A stretch of 64,000 nt of DNA, from assembly GCF_021869535.1 (NCBI RefSeq), contig NW_026262581.1, positions 120,618,771 through 120,682,770 of the forward strand. Direction: 5' to 3'. A model generated the notes under the pieces. That model searched no databases, was not told the DNA's origin, and was given only the letters and a program-made list of their open reading frames with translations. Shown here one piece after another: positions 10,900 to 21,990 of this stretch. Position 1 is the stretch's first letter. Each line of letters opens with the position of its first letter. Origin of the DNA: Mytilus californianus (lineage: Eukaryota; Mollusca; Bivalvia; Mytilida; Mytilidae). Position numbers and translations under genes: made by a program.

Positions 10900-11400
10900 A
10901 TTTGTCGTAGTTATAGTCCCAATCTCTTTTTGTTCGTGATCATTACCAAATACAACATTAACCCGATAATTGTCCATGTCAAGATCAACAACACATGTAC
11001 AAAAGTGTAGCTGTAACTGCATACCATTCCGGTAAATCTGAATTTAACCTTGATTTTTAGAGAGGACCAGCTATAATATCAATGATAATTCATGTCAACA
11101 CAGAAGTGCTTGCTGACTACTGGGCTGGTGATACTCACGAGGAGTAATGCATAACACAGGTACTTGTCTCTTAAAAAAATTCCTTTATATATTAAGGTAT
11201 ATAGGACTTTTTTTTCAAAGACAAGTATAGATATAAATAGGAATAAGGCTGAAACACTGCAAGGGGTGTGAGGAAACAGCTTTTAAATCGAGTTTTCAAA
11301 GTTATATACATCGTAAAGAAACCTAAAAATAACGGCATTTAACCCTACGTGTAACCTATACCAACCAGATCCTGAGACATTTGTGAGGAAAGACTTCCAT
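10900..11400. repeat. Segment also present at 22200-22580
   Basis: GTCGTAGTTATAGTCCCAAT, TGTAGCTGTAACTGCATACC and TTATATACATCGTAAAGAAA occur in the same order here and at 22200-22580, with moderate divergence. The palindrome at 11157-11240 lies inside this copy. Confidence 0.7.
11157..11240. repeat. Compact palindrome, intact relative of the 17632/22045 arms
   Basis: ACTTGTCTC-A(n)-TTCCTTTATATATTAAG pairs with GGTATATAGGA-T(n)-GAGACAAGT-like sequence. The same arm sequences, extended by about 15 bp, are 4.4 kb apart at 17632 and 22045, so this copy shows the arrangement before the retrotransposon insertion there. Confidence 0.7.
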
Positions 11401-11589
11401 TTGAAACCCCTAGTTAACGGAATAAGCAAAATACATAGGTTAGGGGTTCAAATGGAATTTTTGTCATTCTTATTTCTTATTTGTTTTAATACGCATGCAT
11501 AATTTTACTTTGAATTGTTATGAAATGTAAATCCGGATGATGACAATCCTTGCTCATTCTTTGGAAAAATAACCCGGTTTATCATAAAA

Positions 11590-12400
11590 TGTTAGGGTCG
11601 TCAAGTACTTGTTCCTTATTCCTTATTCCTCTGTCGTTACTTATTCCTTATTCGTTACCTATTCGTTACTTATTCCTTATTCGTTCCTTATTAGATTTTA
11701 ATATATTTCCCTCTTTTAATGCATTATTTTCTTGTCTCTGGTTTTAGTTCCTGGTTTGTAGAGGTGAAATCACCCTTTTAGCGCGTATGTACCCGTTTCT
11801 GCATTCGATTTATACCCTGTTACTTATTCGTTCCTTATTCGATTTTTATACGTAGCACCTTTTTAATGCTTTCTTTTCTTTTGTCTCTGGTGATAGTTCT
11901 TGGTTGGTAGAGGTCAAATTATCCTATTAGCGCCTATGTACCCGTTTTTGCGCACTACTGATACCCTGTTACTTATTTGTTCCTTATTCAATTTTTTTTA
12001 CGTTGAACCTTTTAATGCTTTATTCTCTTTTATTTTCTTGTCTCTGGTGTTAGTTCTTGGTTGGTAGACACAAGCACTTGTTTCTACCCATGGGAAGATC
12101 CACTATCAACGTATATTTTAGGAATCGATAGTGGATCTTCCCATGGATAGAAACAAGTAGGAAATATACGTTAATAGTGGATCTTCCCATGGATAGAAAC
12201 AAGTGCCTGTGGCGTATGTACCCGTTTCCGCGCTCGACTGATACCTTGTTACTTATTTTCGCTTTTTATACGTTGTACCTTTTTGATGCTTTCTTTTTTT
12301 TTTCTTTTCTTGTCCCTGGTGTTAGTTCTTGGCGGTGAAATTATCCTATGAGGACGTATGTACATGTTTCCGCGCTCGACTAATACCCTGTTCTCTATTC
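11590..12400 (+). repeat. 150-bp tandem array, about 4-5 units
   Basis: TACCCTGTTACTTATT recurs at about 11811, 11962 and 12241, with a diverged copy at about 12391. Each unit continues through TTTTAATGCTTTC, TTGTCTCTGGT, TAGTTCTTGG and CGTATGTACCCGTTTC words. The 11962 unit is about 130 bp too long because of the insert at 12070-12207. The first units contain CTTATTCCTTATTCGTTAC-type sub-repeats. Confidence 0.85.
12070..12207. mobile_element. Foldback insert within the 150-bp array
   Basis: Left arm CACAAGCACTTGTTTCTACC...AACGTATATT is reverse-complementary over about 50 bp to the right arm ending AAACAAGTGCCTGTG. A third, middle copy of the arm lies between them in the same orientation as the right arm. 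It accounts for the extra length of one array unit, so it inserted after the array formed. Confidence 0.8.
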
Positions 12401-12534
12401 TGTATATGTTGTGTTCATGTAGTTCATAAGTGTTTCTCGTTTCTCTTTTTTTATATAGATTAGACCGTTGGTTTTCCTGTTTGAATGGTTTTACACTGGT
12501 AATTTTTGGGGCCCTTTATAGGTTACTGTTCGGT

Positions 12535-12645
12535 GTGAGCCAAGGCTCCACTTTGACCTATAATGGTTTACTTTTACAAATTGTGACTTGGATGGCGAGT
12601 TGTCTCATTGGCATTCATACCACATCTTCTTATATCTATTCAGAT
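12535..12645 (+). repeat. Dispersed TGATTGCCAATGAGACA-family copy (inverse orientation)
   Basis: GCGAGTTGTCTCATTGGCA, then ATACCACATCTTCTTATAT, marks the conserved end of a family found at least nine times in this window. Confidence 0.75.
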
Positions 12646-12854
12646 ACAATTTTATTTTGTTTTTAATGTAACACAGGTACTTTGTATCCCATTATAATAG
12701 AACAACACTTACCTTACCAAAATATTCTAACCAAGTAATTCAATGCAAGTCACTTTATTGATGTGTATTTATATCAATTTGTTGTGACGGATTTCCCGAT
12801 AATTCACCTCTCACATGATCATGACGCAAGTGATATATTTTTTGAACACCTAGA

Positions 12855-13776
12855 TAGTCACTTGGTGTCTTCCTGCTATTCCTACATTTTATAAATTCAT
12901 ATTCCTTCTATTCCTACAAACAAAGAACAATAGATGTTGGTATAAGTTGTTTTGTTGTTTTAACAGTATAAATTTGATTGAAATACAGGTAAGTACAGGT
13001 AATCTGGAAAGGATTGTTACATTGATAAAAATAAATAATAAAAAAAAAAGAAGATGCATTGTAGAGACTATGGAATAGAACATTTCCCCCCAAAAATGTA
13101 TTTCTGTTAAACATTTAAAGAAAAAATGTTTAAAAATAATAAATCCTAAATACAACTTTTATTTTAAAGTTTAATAAATATCTTTATGGGGATATTATAT
13201 TGTCCTGTGAACTTTATTCATTTTGACTATATTCTGATTAAATGGTGTTGGTGCTGGAATAAATGCTATAAAAGGTTGATCAAAAGGAAAAAGACCAAGC
13301 CTATATGTTAATTTGGAGCTTTTTTAACAAATCCATTCAACTCCCAGAAGGCATGCCATCGCCGATATTTCTATATTCCATTCAAATCTAGAAGTAAGAG
13401 TTGTAGAATAGATTTTACAGAAGGGTCTGACATCGATGGCCCGACCTACTTCGTACACCATCATATATATCTCCGCTCAGTGATATAAGAGGAAACAAAT
13501 ATAATTTAACAGTACAAAAAAAAAGACAAGAATATATATTTTTTTTGATAATTTACACCATTTTAATCTGTTAGTACACTAAAGTTGCACATGAATTGAA
13601 AACTAAACGGATATTTCATTTAAATTTACATGAAGTTAATAAGCTCCATGTTTTTACAACCTAATTCGCCTTAATCCCATGTTGGACAAGCATTCCTCCT
13701 ATTCCTACATGGATTTCTTACATTTTACATACTGGATTATCAAATGTAGGAATAGCAGGAATAAACCAGTCACTTA
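12855..13776. mobile_element. Probable non-autonomous element with TIRs
   Basis: TTCCTGCTATTCCTACATTT at about 12870 is matched in reverse complement by AAATGTAGGAATAGCAGGAA at about 13742. Weaker complementarity runs outward through AGTCACT. Further TATTCCTAC words lie subterminally at both ends. The 920-bp interior is AT-rich and has no convincing coding sequence. Confidence 0.5.
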
Positions 13777-14019
13777 TTATATTGTTTTTGCAACTTGAGT
13801 AATTAAGTTAACAAAACAATATCAAATTATCATAAGACCCATGATGGTGTTAATCGCAGTCAAATCAGTACATTGTAGATGTAAAGTGTGTGTTCATTAC
13901 ATTGCACATTTCAAGATCCCTTCCAGTAATTAGTTTGCATGGAAATGAATGAACTATCATGGTCTATACATTAAGATTTTTTTTTAAATTTAATTGACCC
14001 GTGATGATCTTCAAACAGA

Positions 14020-14530
14020 CCGACCGAAAGAGTTTACTGGACCAGAAAAGCGCTTCGGACGCACCATATATATAGAGTGTAATCTTCATTTTCAGGGTCG
14101 ATACCGCTACGATCGGACTGTTTGCACCCGGGGTTATCGACAAACGTTGTAATAGAGAGTATATAACGATTGGTGCGGTATGTCCGTATTCCAAAAAAAA
14201 TAAATCCGACATGACAGCATTCCTTTTTTGATGATCGCAAATTTGACATCCGATTTCACGGAATATGGACTAACAAAATGAGGTTACATGCGATTTCATG
14301 CTAGGAATGTCATGTTTTGGCAATCAGATAGTAGATGTTCGTTGTATAACTTTTCATAAAAACAGCTTTAAAAATTCATAACTCTCCAGTAACCTTTCTA
14401 CGTGTTGACAAGTCGCTCTATCAACCAGTTGACCAATTGACCTGCCAACTGTTTAACCTGTCAACATGTTGGCTAGCCGACCAGTTGACCAGTCGTCATA
14501 TCGGACCTTCATTCAATAAAGAAACCAAAC
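14020..14530. repeat. Repeat block homologous to 6090-6800
   Basis: GGGTCGATACCGCTACGATC, GAGTATATAACGATTGGT and a run of GACCAGTTGACC-type words correspond to the block beside copy 1 of the Cys-rich gene. The order differs in places, so later rearrangement is likely. Confidence 0.5.
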
Positions 14531-15049
14531 CATTCAACATTTTTTTTTCAAATCCAAGAAAATCCATTCATACAATTTCGAATTACTATTACTACTATAA
14601 CAGATTCTGCCTTCCTTAGTACCAAATCTTGTAAATAATGAATTTCGTGACCAAATAATGTGGAGCAGAGATGACACAATCATTCATTTCTTTGAATTCA
14701 ATACCATGGCACCTTCCCACTTCTATTGGAATGTTAAAGGTGCAGCACCTGAGTTTAGCTCGGGAGGCTTAGTAATATCTGCAAACTGGGCCTAGTTTCC
14801 GATTTGTCTAAGCATTTCATCTACAGTGACCACTAGCCTGTGAACTCTGAAATTGTAGTGGCAGATCCGAGGGGAGGGGGCGTAGAGGGCGTAGGCCCCC
14901 TTTTTGCTCACCCTAAAAAATAATTATATATTGTTTTTCACGATTTATATATCTTTTAAGCATAAAATCGTCCAAAAATGTGTTCGCCTCGCTTCGAAAG
15001 GCGGTATATAATCCGCTTTATGGAATTACGCCCCTTTCAAAAGTACCTG
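14531..15049. other. Non-coding, with a G-rich dispersed repeat
   Basis: AT-rich DNA. At about 14864-14900 a GATCCGAGGGGAGGGGGCGT segment is followed by GGCCCCCTTTTTGC; this looks like an interspersed repeat. No gene seen. Confidence 0.4.
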
Positions 15050-15205
15050 GATTGTGAGTTCGAATTCCCGCGCATTTGGAGCTGTGTTCGACTCCGACAT
15101 TTATTTTCAAGGATTGTCAGTTTTTCTCGAAAGGAGGTGGTTCTCTCCGGGTACTACAGATTCCTCCACCAATAAAAGCTGGTCGCCATGATAAAACTAT
15201 GGATG
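15050..15205 (+). mobile_element. Diverged copy of the tRNA-Ser/Leu-like SINE
   Basis: GTGAGTTCGAATTCCCGC, TTCTCTCCGGGTACT and CCAATAAAAGCTGGTCGCCA follow the order of the SINE at 33885-34149. The 5' tRNA-like head is strongly altered. Confidence 0.6.
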
Positions 15206-15654
15206 CTTTACTGTGGTGTAAACACAAAAACACAAACAACGATCTGCAAATTAGATTCTAGTTAAGTATTTTCTGACCCAGTCAGTTTTGAAAAGATCAC
15301 AATATAACCCATCAATGAGTTTTGAATTTAGTTATACCAATATTGAGTGATTTCATTTGTTACTGTTTCCCGTATAAACATTATAAGCGTATCCAGTATC
15401 CAGAAGATCTAATTTAGAATTGTGATTAAATACATAGCGAAGTCTAGTGCTGATTTTTTTTTTAAAAACAAAGCATACAAATCAAAGTCATTTTCATTAT
15501 AAAATATGCAATTACGAGATTTTTTTTCGAGTTTTGTGGTGAGATAGATAAAAAGAACCACTTAAGATAAACTTAAATGTTAAATCATTTTATATAGCCT
15601 TTAGTCTTCAATTTTTAAACGATGTTCTAAAATCTATCAAACTATATTACAAAC

Positions 15655-16995
15655 AAGAGGCTGTCAGAGTGACAGCAAACCGGATTTCCTGCAGAGGTCG
15701 AACCCTGAACAGTTGAGCAAGTATGGACACTACATTTAGCTTAAAACAGCTCTGAATGTGGATTGTGATTGAATATTTGACACAGTATAGGTTTGTGACA
15801 CAAAATGAATGTGGTCAAAGAACAAAAAATTTGAAATTGGACATTTTCCTATTATGGTCCAATATCCAAAATCTAACTACATTGTTAAAATCAGCATATC
15901 AAAAAACCCCAAGAATTTATTTTGTGATGAAATCAAACAAAAAGGGCCTTTGGACCTCAAAGTGGACCAATTTGATAAAGGAGCCCACAATCCAAAATCT
16001 CTAAATACATGGTTAGATTCAGCATTTCAAAGAACCCGATAATGAATCAAACAAAGTTTAATTTTGGACCCTGATTTGGACCAACTTGAAAACTGGGCCC
16101 AAAAATCTAATATTTAGAAACAAGGTTTAGATTCAGCACTTGAAAGAACCCTATATATATTTAATTTATGTTGAAATGAAACACAGTTTAATTTTATCCA
16201 TATAATTTTCTGTTCAAAGGGAAATAACTCAAACTGAATAAATGTTAAACAAATAGTTCTCTAAAATTAGATATGATTTAATCACTACAAAATAGTTCTC
16301 TAAAATTAGAAAAGTAGTTATATATATATATTTTCTAGTTATAATCAAAGATATGATTTAACCACTAAAAATAGTTCTCTAAAATTAGATATGATGTTAC
16401 ACAATGTATATCTATTTTCAAATTATAATCAAATATAATTAATAGTTCCAAATATTTTTTCTTTCATTTGTCACAAACTAATATAGATCTGCAACTTATC
16501 TATCAATGTCAACAACTTTATCTACACAATGTAATGTAATGAAATATATCCTTTAATTAATAAAAATAGATTATTATCTAATTAAAGGAGTTCACTTCAT
16601 CAAAATTTTTTTATATATATAGCATTCAGAATAACAAATAAACCTACCACAAAAATCTTCAAACAATTTACCAAAGAAAAGAAAAAAATCCAAAATGTCA
16701 TTTATCAATAATGCAATGTCTTTTAAATATCTTTTAAAAAACGAGTTATTTCCCTTTGAACAGAAATGGAGTAATTATTAAGAATTTCATCAAAAATTAA
16801 ATTCTTGGAAAAGGGCTATAACTCAAATGAAATTTGAACTTGACCTTCATAAGGTCACAGGAAACAACATATCTAAATTTGAAAAAAATCCGTCAAAGGG
16901 TTTTCATGTTAATGAACGGACACTGTTTGGCAGCCGCCCGCCCGCCGTACATCCCCAAATCAATAACCGATTTTTCCTTCGAAAATCCGGTTAAA
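15655..16995. mobile_element. Non-autonomous modular element inserted beside Cys-rich gene copy 2
   Basis: The flanks (TAAACGATGTTCTAAAATCT on the left, TTTGCCAGGTAT on the right) are contiguous near copy 1 at 6930-6995, so this 1.3-kb block is an insertion made after the gene duplication. Ends: AACCGGATTT at 15678-15687 and its complement at 16983-16992, plus a small CTGTCA/TGACAG hairpin at the left edge. The head GCAGAGGTCGAACCCTGAAC and two to three diverged copies of a roughly 105-bp repeat (CAAACAAAGTTTAATTTTGG) are shared with 25863-27795. The right part differs and contains a GCCGCCCGCCCGCCGT block. No transposase is encoded. Confidence 0.75.
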
Positions 16996-17011
16996 AACGT
17001 TTGCCAGGTAT

Positions 17012-17017
17012 TTTATT
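17012..17017 (-). promoter_or_regulatory. Candidate polyadenylation signal of Cys-rich copy 2
   Basis: AATAAA on the minus strand, about 60 bases beyond the stop codon at 17076. The corresponding position near copy 1 lacks it (GGTATTGATATC there). Use of the signal is inferred from position only. Confidence 0.45.
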
Positions 17018-17075
17018 TTTTATCAAAATATCAATGTACAAATAAGCGAAATAAAATAAATATTATCCTATTGTA

Positions 17076-17510
17076 TTAAATTTGTGAAACCGGTTGCTCA
17101 GTTACAGGTGGATTCATTGACATTGCCTCTTCGTATGATGGGGGCTGTGTTATTACGGCACCATTTTGTTCGCTTTCTTCATTTCTTCCATTCTGATTGG
17201 TTTCATTCTGACTCGTATTAGTGTAACGGCCTTGCTGATTCGTTGTTGCATTGTAAGAGCCTGAACGAGAATTATTGCAGCAGTCCCAATCAGAAGTTAC
17301 ACAGTAAAAATGTGCCGGATAGCAACCTCCACATCCGTTACTGTCTCCATCGCAACAATCACATGCACAGCCATTACACGTGAAGATTTTGCAGCAATCA
17401 TCACAACAGTCACATTTACAATCACCACAATCGCAATTACAGTCACCACAGTCGCAATCGCCACAATCACAATCACCACAGTCGCAATCACCACAATCTA
17501 TATCTCCCAT
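17076..17510 (-). CDS. Cys/Asp-rich repeat protein with PPxY motif, copy 2
   Basis: The frame encodes 144 residues, paralogous to 7052-7603. Residues 1-78 contain 26 cysteines: CGDC/CDC units to about residue 35, then a CC-rich segment around KIFTCNGC and a TSDWDCC block. Residues 79-144 are a polar, probably disordered tail with PPSY at 123-126 followed by EEA. PPxY is a recognised ligand for WW domains, for example those of NEDD4-type ubiquitin ligases, so an adaptor role with a Cys-rich metal-binding or lipid-modified anchor is possible but unproven. The start ATG at 17510 lies three bases after a splice-acceptor-like ATTTCAG shared with copy 1. An AATAAA lies about 60 bases past the stop. 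The family is unknown to me. Conserved reading frame in both copies, despite substitutions and an in-frame indel, supports real coding sequence. Confidence 0.7.
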   Translation of the reverse strand: MGDIDCGDCDCGDCDCGDCDCGDCNCDCGDCKCDCCDDCCKIFTCNGCACDCCDGDSNGCGGCYPAHFYCVTSDWDCCNNSRSGSYNATTNQQGRYTNTSQNETNQNGRNEESEQNGAVITQPPSYEEAMSMNPPVTEQPVSQI

Positions 17511-17631
17511 TCTCTGAAATATATATCATTTAGCCATTACATTTCTCTGTTAAGCCTGTAATGCTGATTGGGTATCTTTAAACTTTCAGCTATCAAATTG
17601 AATCATTAAGTACAAAAATGAATATATGTCA
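17511..17631 (-). promoter_or_regulatory. Upstream flank of copy 2, homologous to copy 1
   Basis: About 110 bp (AAATGTAATGGCTAAATGAT and further) align with 7604-7725, with small indels. The homology stops near the palindrome arm at 17632. Confidence 0.5.
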
Positions 17632-17685
17632 CAGGCACGTGTCTCAGAAAAAAACTTCCTATATACCTTAATATAACACAAGGTA
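17632..17685. repeat. Left arm of a split palindrome
   Basis: CACAGGCACGTGTCTCAG through CTTCCTATATACCTTAATAT to ACACAAGGTA is reverse-complementary to 21988-22045 over about 57 bp. Together they form one palindromic repeat now separated by 4.3 kb of inserted elements. Confidence 0.8.
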
Positions 17686-18480
17686 CTTAACTCGCATTTT
17701 TGAAAAATGTCACCCGGTCGCTAAATTCCGTTATATTTCGATTTCTCGGTTGTCAACCCCACTAAAACTTGTTATGCCGTAAATCTACACAATGGTATAT
17801 AACACGCCTACCTTTGTTGTCGGAATCATTCGTAGCAGTCCTACCCAAGTATGTCAACCGTAATTATTTCGTCTACCAACACCCGATTGGAAATATAAGA
17901 CTCGCAGTAAACGATTAATTATAAAAAGTATTTAAAAAAAAACACTGTTAGTTTTTGTCTGAATAAAACTTATCATCCAGATAGTAAATTTGTAAAAGCT
18001 TCCGTAAAAAAAATCTAACAAGTGGTATTTGAGGCATGTCTAATGAGTAACGAGTTTCTATTTTTAGACTCAAATTTTCCCATTCCATCAATGTCATTCA
18101 GACTCTCTCTTGACTTTACATATAAAATGATTTAAGATCAGAAAACTCCGAGAAACATTTATTTTAAGCAATAGACCTTCCCATAAAATTTGACCAATCT
18201 GAAACCGAGATATATAAAGAGAGTGGAAAGATACCTTTTAAGTTGCGAGTCTTATATTTCCAATCGAGTGTTGGTAGACGAAATAATTACGGTTGACATA
18301 CTTGGGTAGGCCTGCTACGAATGATTCCGACAACAAAGGTAGGCGTGTTATACACCATTGTGTAGATAAATCAATTTAGATTTACGGCATAACAAGTTTT
18401 AGTGGGTTTGACAACCGAGAAATCGAAATATAACGGAATTTAGCGACCGGGTGACATTTTTCAAAAATGTGAGTTAAGTA
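17684..18480. mobile_element. 793-bp foldback element with long inverted arms, TA flanked
   Basis: Left arm 17686-17906 and right arm 18244-18478 are reverse complements over more than 200 bp, starting CTTAACTC and including CACCCGGTCGCTAAATTCCG. The right arm carries a short extra insertion near 18368. The element is flanked by TA at 17684-17685 and 18479-18480, the target duplication typical of Tc1/mariner-type transposition. The 337-bp centre is AT-rich and non-coding, so the element is non-autonomous. Confidence 0.88.
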
Positions 18481-18639
18481 AAGAATAGAATAGAATAGAA
18501 AATTTTATTTTAAGTCGGGGTTACATGAACATTACAAACATAATCTCTGTAGAGCTTTTTGCCGACATTAATAACAATAACAGCACATACAATATTATGA
18601 CATATAGGACATATAAAACATACACATTAGACATACAAA

Positions 18640-19385
18640 GTAAGACAGCTGTATTGCATAAAAAAAAAAGTTAGAGAACAGAAACGAAAAATTCAGCAAT
18701 TTTCCTGTTTATAAAGGGACATAACTCAAGAATGGTAAAAGTGTCGCCACCAAATTTCGTACTTAATCTGTATTATGTAGTAATAAGCATTGTGTATAAG
18801 TTTCATAACATTTGGTTGAGGCAAACTAAAGTTAGAAAACGGAAACAAAAAATTTGTACTTGATCTTAGGTTTCATAATGTTTGGTTGGGGCAAACTTAA
18901 GTTACAGAATGGAAACTAAAAATTTTGCAATCTTTTGATTTATAAAGGGGCATAACTCAATAATGGTTAAAGTGACACCATCCAAATTCAACTTGATCTG
19001 TGTTTTATCAGTGGAAGTCAAAATTAAACATTGCATTGTATAAAGCATTGATTGTAGTTGATTCAACTATAATCATGGACAAAGGAAGATAATTCCAATT
19101 TTAAAAATTACTTGATATTTAGAAGAAAATAAAAATTTTGCAATTTTTCCATTTATAAAGGGGCATAACTCTAGAACGATTAAAGTGACGCCACCAAAAT
19201 TCAAACTTGATCTGTGTTTTGTGGTAATAAGCATTGTGTATAAGTTTCATAACATTTGGTTAAGGCAAACTCAAGTTAGAGAACGGAAACCAATTTTGGG
19301 ACGTACGTACGGACGAACGTACGTACGTACAGGCGGACAAGGGTAAAACTTAATGCCCCCACCGCTACGGCGGGGGCCTAAAAAT
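18640..19385. repeat. Tandem block with terminal hairpin in the LINE 3' region
   Basis: Three diverged units of about 170-200 bp share ATAAAGGGGCATAACTC, AGTGACGCCACCAAA-type and CATTTGGTTGAGGCAAACT words. The block ends in an ACGT-rich run (19301-19330) and a GCCCCCACCGC/GCGGGGGC hairpin. This looks like a separate element of the same style as 56608-57085, inserted in or captured by the LINE 3' end. Confidence 0.6.
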
Positions 19386-19533
19386 GTTCATATATAAAAG
19401 CAAGCACAAACAAGTAAAGCACTAAACTAGATTATAAGCACATGCAAAGCAGACGAAATAAATAAAGCAAACCTATTCTAACAGTTGCATGGACAACATA
19501 AAATCAAAAGCTTAAAGATCTGCAAGAGCCACA

Positions 19534-20970
19534 TCAGCATGAGTTGCCATTCCAGTTGTTGATCATACTTTTAAACTGGTTCAGATTCGGCTGCGCGCGG
19601 ATCGCGTCAGGCAGCTCATTCCAGAGTGTAGCTCCAGCATACCTTAATGAATGAAGTCCAAATTGTGTTGTTCTCACCTGTGGTACTTCAACAGTCTGTT
19701 GCTTTCTAAAAGAGTAATGGTACATTTTAAAAATTAATAATATCATGGAGATAAACCGGTGACTCTTTGTGTAATATTCGCAAAACTTCTATTGCCATCA
19801 TTCGTAGACGTCTTATTTTTAAAGAAGGTAAACCAGATTTTAACAAAATAGTTTCATAGTCACTACTAACATCTTCATAGATGAACCTCAAGGCACGTTC
19901 TTGTATTTTTTCCATTTTTTTAGTGTTACCCTCCCCACAAAAATGCCAAACCACAGGACAATAGTTGAAATTAGGCATAATATATGAGTGATAAATAGTT
20001 AACCTTCCCAATTTAGATAGATGTTTCCCAATTCTTTTTAGTATAGTTAACTGCCTTGATGCTTTTTTACAAATTTCAGAAATATGTGTTTTAAACTTAA
20101 GTTGATAATCTATCGTCACTCCCCGGAGCTTTACCTCAGTGTCACATAAAATTTCATTCCCATCCAAATTGAATTTAATATCCCCACTTTTAGATTTATT
20201 GCCAATGGCAATAGCCTGAAATTTATCCGGATTAGCTTTCATTTTGTTATTAGCGAACCAATCTATTAAAACTGCACTTTCATTTTCCAAAGATTTAACT
20301 AATCCGTTTAGATCTGGTCCTTAGTGTGACAATGTATTGTCATCTGCATAGTTGTACAATTCATTTTCTTTTACAAAATTGAAAATGTCGTTAAGAAAAA
20401 TATTGAAAAGCACAGGACCCAAGATTGATCCCTGCGGTACACCTTTTTAAATAATTTGACAGGTAATAAAGTATGCACCAACTTTTACACATTGTTTTCT
20501 GTTCGACAGATAGTTGTCAATAAGTTTCAGTGCCTCATTTGACAGGCCATATGCCTTCAACTTTAATAACAGTAAGTTATGGGGTAGGCAGTCAAAGGCC
20601 TTCGAAAGGTCCATAAGAACAGCTGCAACATATATATTTTGGTCAACTGCTTTTTTCCAGTCCTCAATGACTTTTAGAAGTGCTGTATTACAGCCATAGC
20701 CAGGTCTAAAACTGACAAAGAAGGATGAAGTATCTTACTAAAATATTTTATTAGCTGCTGGTATATGGCCCTTTCAAAGAACTTTGACACCACCGGTAGT
20801 ATGCTAACAGGTCTGTAGTTTCCTGCATCTAACTGACTATTCTTCGTGTGCAATGGAACAACCTGTGCTTCCTTTAGATGGTCAGGAAACTCTGAACTTT
20901 TTATTGACATATTAATAAGTTTTGTAATAGGTCTTACAATTACTGGTTTGGCTATTTTTTAAATTTTGAC
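19534..20970 (-). pseudogene. LINE reverse transcriptase remnant
   Basis: Recognisable RT blocks in order: an N-terminal stretch with NYRPVSILPVVSK (about 20800), the [10 protein letters not shown] motif (about 20415-20445) and the catalytic YADD at 20339-20350. C-terminal thumb and tail segments follow (YCPVVWHF, LHSLRYAGATLWNELP). Defects visible: a frameshift near 20710, a stop just before GVPQG, an in-frame TAA at 20321-20323 shortly after YADD, and a frame change near 19735. It once copied the element's RNA by target-primed reverse transcription. Confidence 0.9.
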
Positions 20971-21334
20971 TGATACACCATCAAAGCCAGTAGCTTCAAT
21001 TCTCTATAATTGCTTTAATGCTTGGATGATTATCATCTACCTCACAACTATCATTGCCAATGTCTTTGGCTACATTTACAAAATAATCATTGAACATTTC
21101 TGCAACATTAGATTGATCATTTATGATGTCATGATCATTGCACAATACAATATTGTTGTCAAAATGACTACCTTTGTTTGTTAAAAAGGGTTTAATTGTT
21201 GGCCAGAAATCTTTTTGTTTTGGACAGCCAGTGCAACGCTCTATGAAATAGTTTCTTATAGACCGACGTCTTAGTTTGGTAGTAATGTTTCTTTGTTGGC
21301 GATATGTCTCCCAGTTTTTCTTTGATCTTATATG

Positions 21335-21990
21335 TTAATATTTGTTGTGTAGCATTTGTTTCTTGTAGATTGCATTTTTTAGATGTTTATTCATAAATGG
21401 TGCTGGTTTGTATACAGTTTTTCTTTTTTTCACTGGTATGTTGTTGTCAACTATACTCATTAATTTAGTATGAAAAATAGTGTATGCCTCATTAAAATTA
21501 TCCACATTATCTACAACTGTTGTAAGGTTTGCCTGTTCTAGATCGTATAAAAATGTTTCCTCGTCTAGCTGTTTAGAGCTTCTGTATGTTTTAAATGGTT
21601 TTTTAGTTGGTGGAACATCAGATTTTATTTGTACAGTAATGATGTTATGGACGTCACTCAATACACAGTTAAAATTTGTGGTATTTTGGAGTAAGGTTTT
21701 TCTGTTTGTTAAGATGACATCATTTAATGTTGGTTTTGCATCTTTTGTGAAACAAGTTGCACCTTTCATTATGTTTTCAATTCCACATATTTCACAAACT
21801 GTGTTTAAAGGTGTACATTTGTCTATTGATAATAAATCATAATTTAAATCACCCAGAAAAATCATATCATCATAATTTACAGATATTTTATCATGGGTCT
21901 TAGTAAAATCATTAATAAAGTCATTATCAGAGATTGTTTGTGGTCTATACATTCCAGATATTAACCATTTTTTACCATTTACTAAAAGTA
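21335..21990 (-). pseudogene. LINE apurinic-type endonuclease domain, partial
   Basis: An open stretch of 205 residues, extendable a few codons upstream without a Met, contains MYRPQ, the conserved FLGDLNYDLL segment and LNDVILTN. These match the C-terminal part of the endonuclease that nicks target DNA in LINEs. The N-terminal catalytic part is missing at the junction with the palindrome arm. Downstream (about 21060-21330) the linker before the RT is readable (FWPTIKPFLTNK). Confidence 0.85.

Larger units (their letters stand above)
18481..21990 (-). mobile_element. Decayed non-LTR (LINE) retrotransposon, 5' truncated
   Basis: Reading on the minus strand, an endonuclease domain (from about 21990), a linker and a reverse-transcriptase domain are followed by a 3' region ending in an ATTCT pentanucleotide tail at about 18481-18505. 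The domain order and the short-repeat tail fit the CR1/L2-like LINEs; the clade is tentative. The start of the endonuclease is absent. Coding sequence is broken by several stops and frameshifts, so the copy is dead. Confidence 0.88.
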
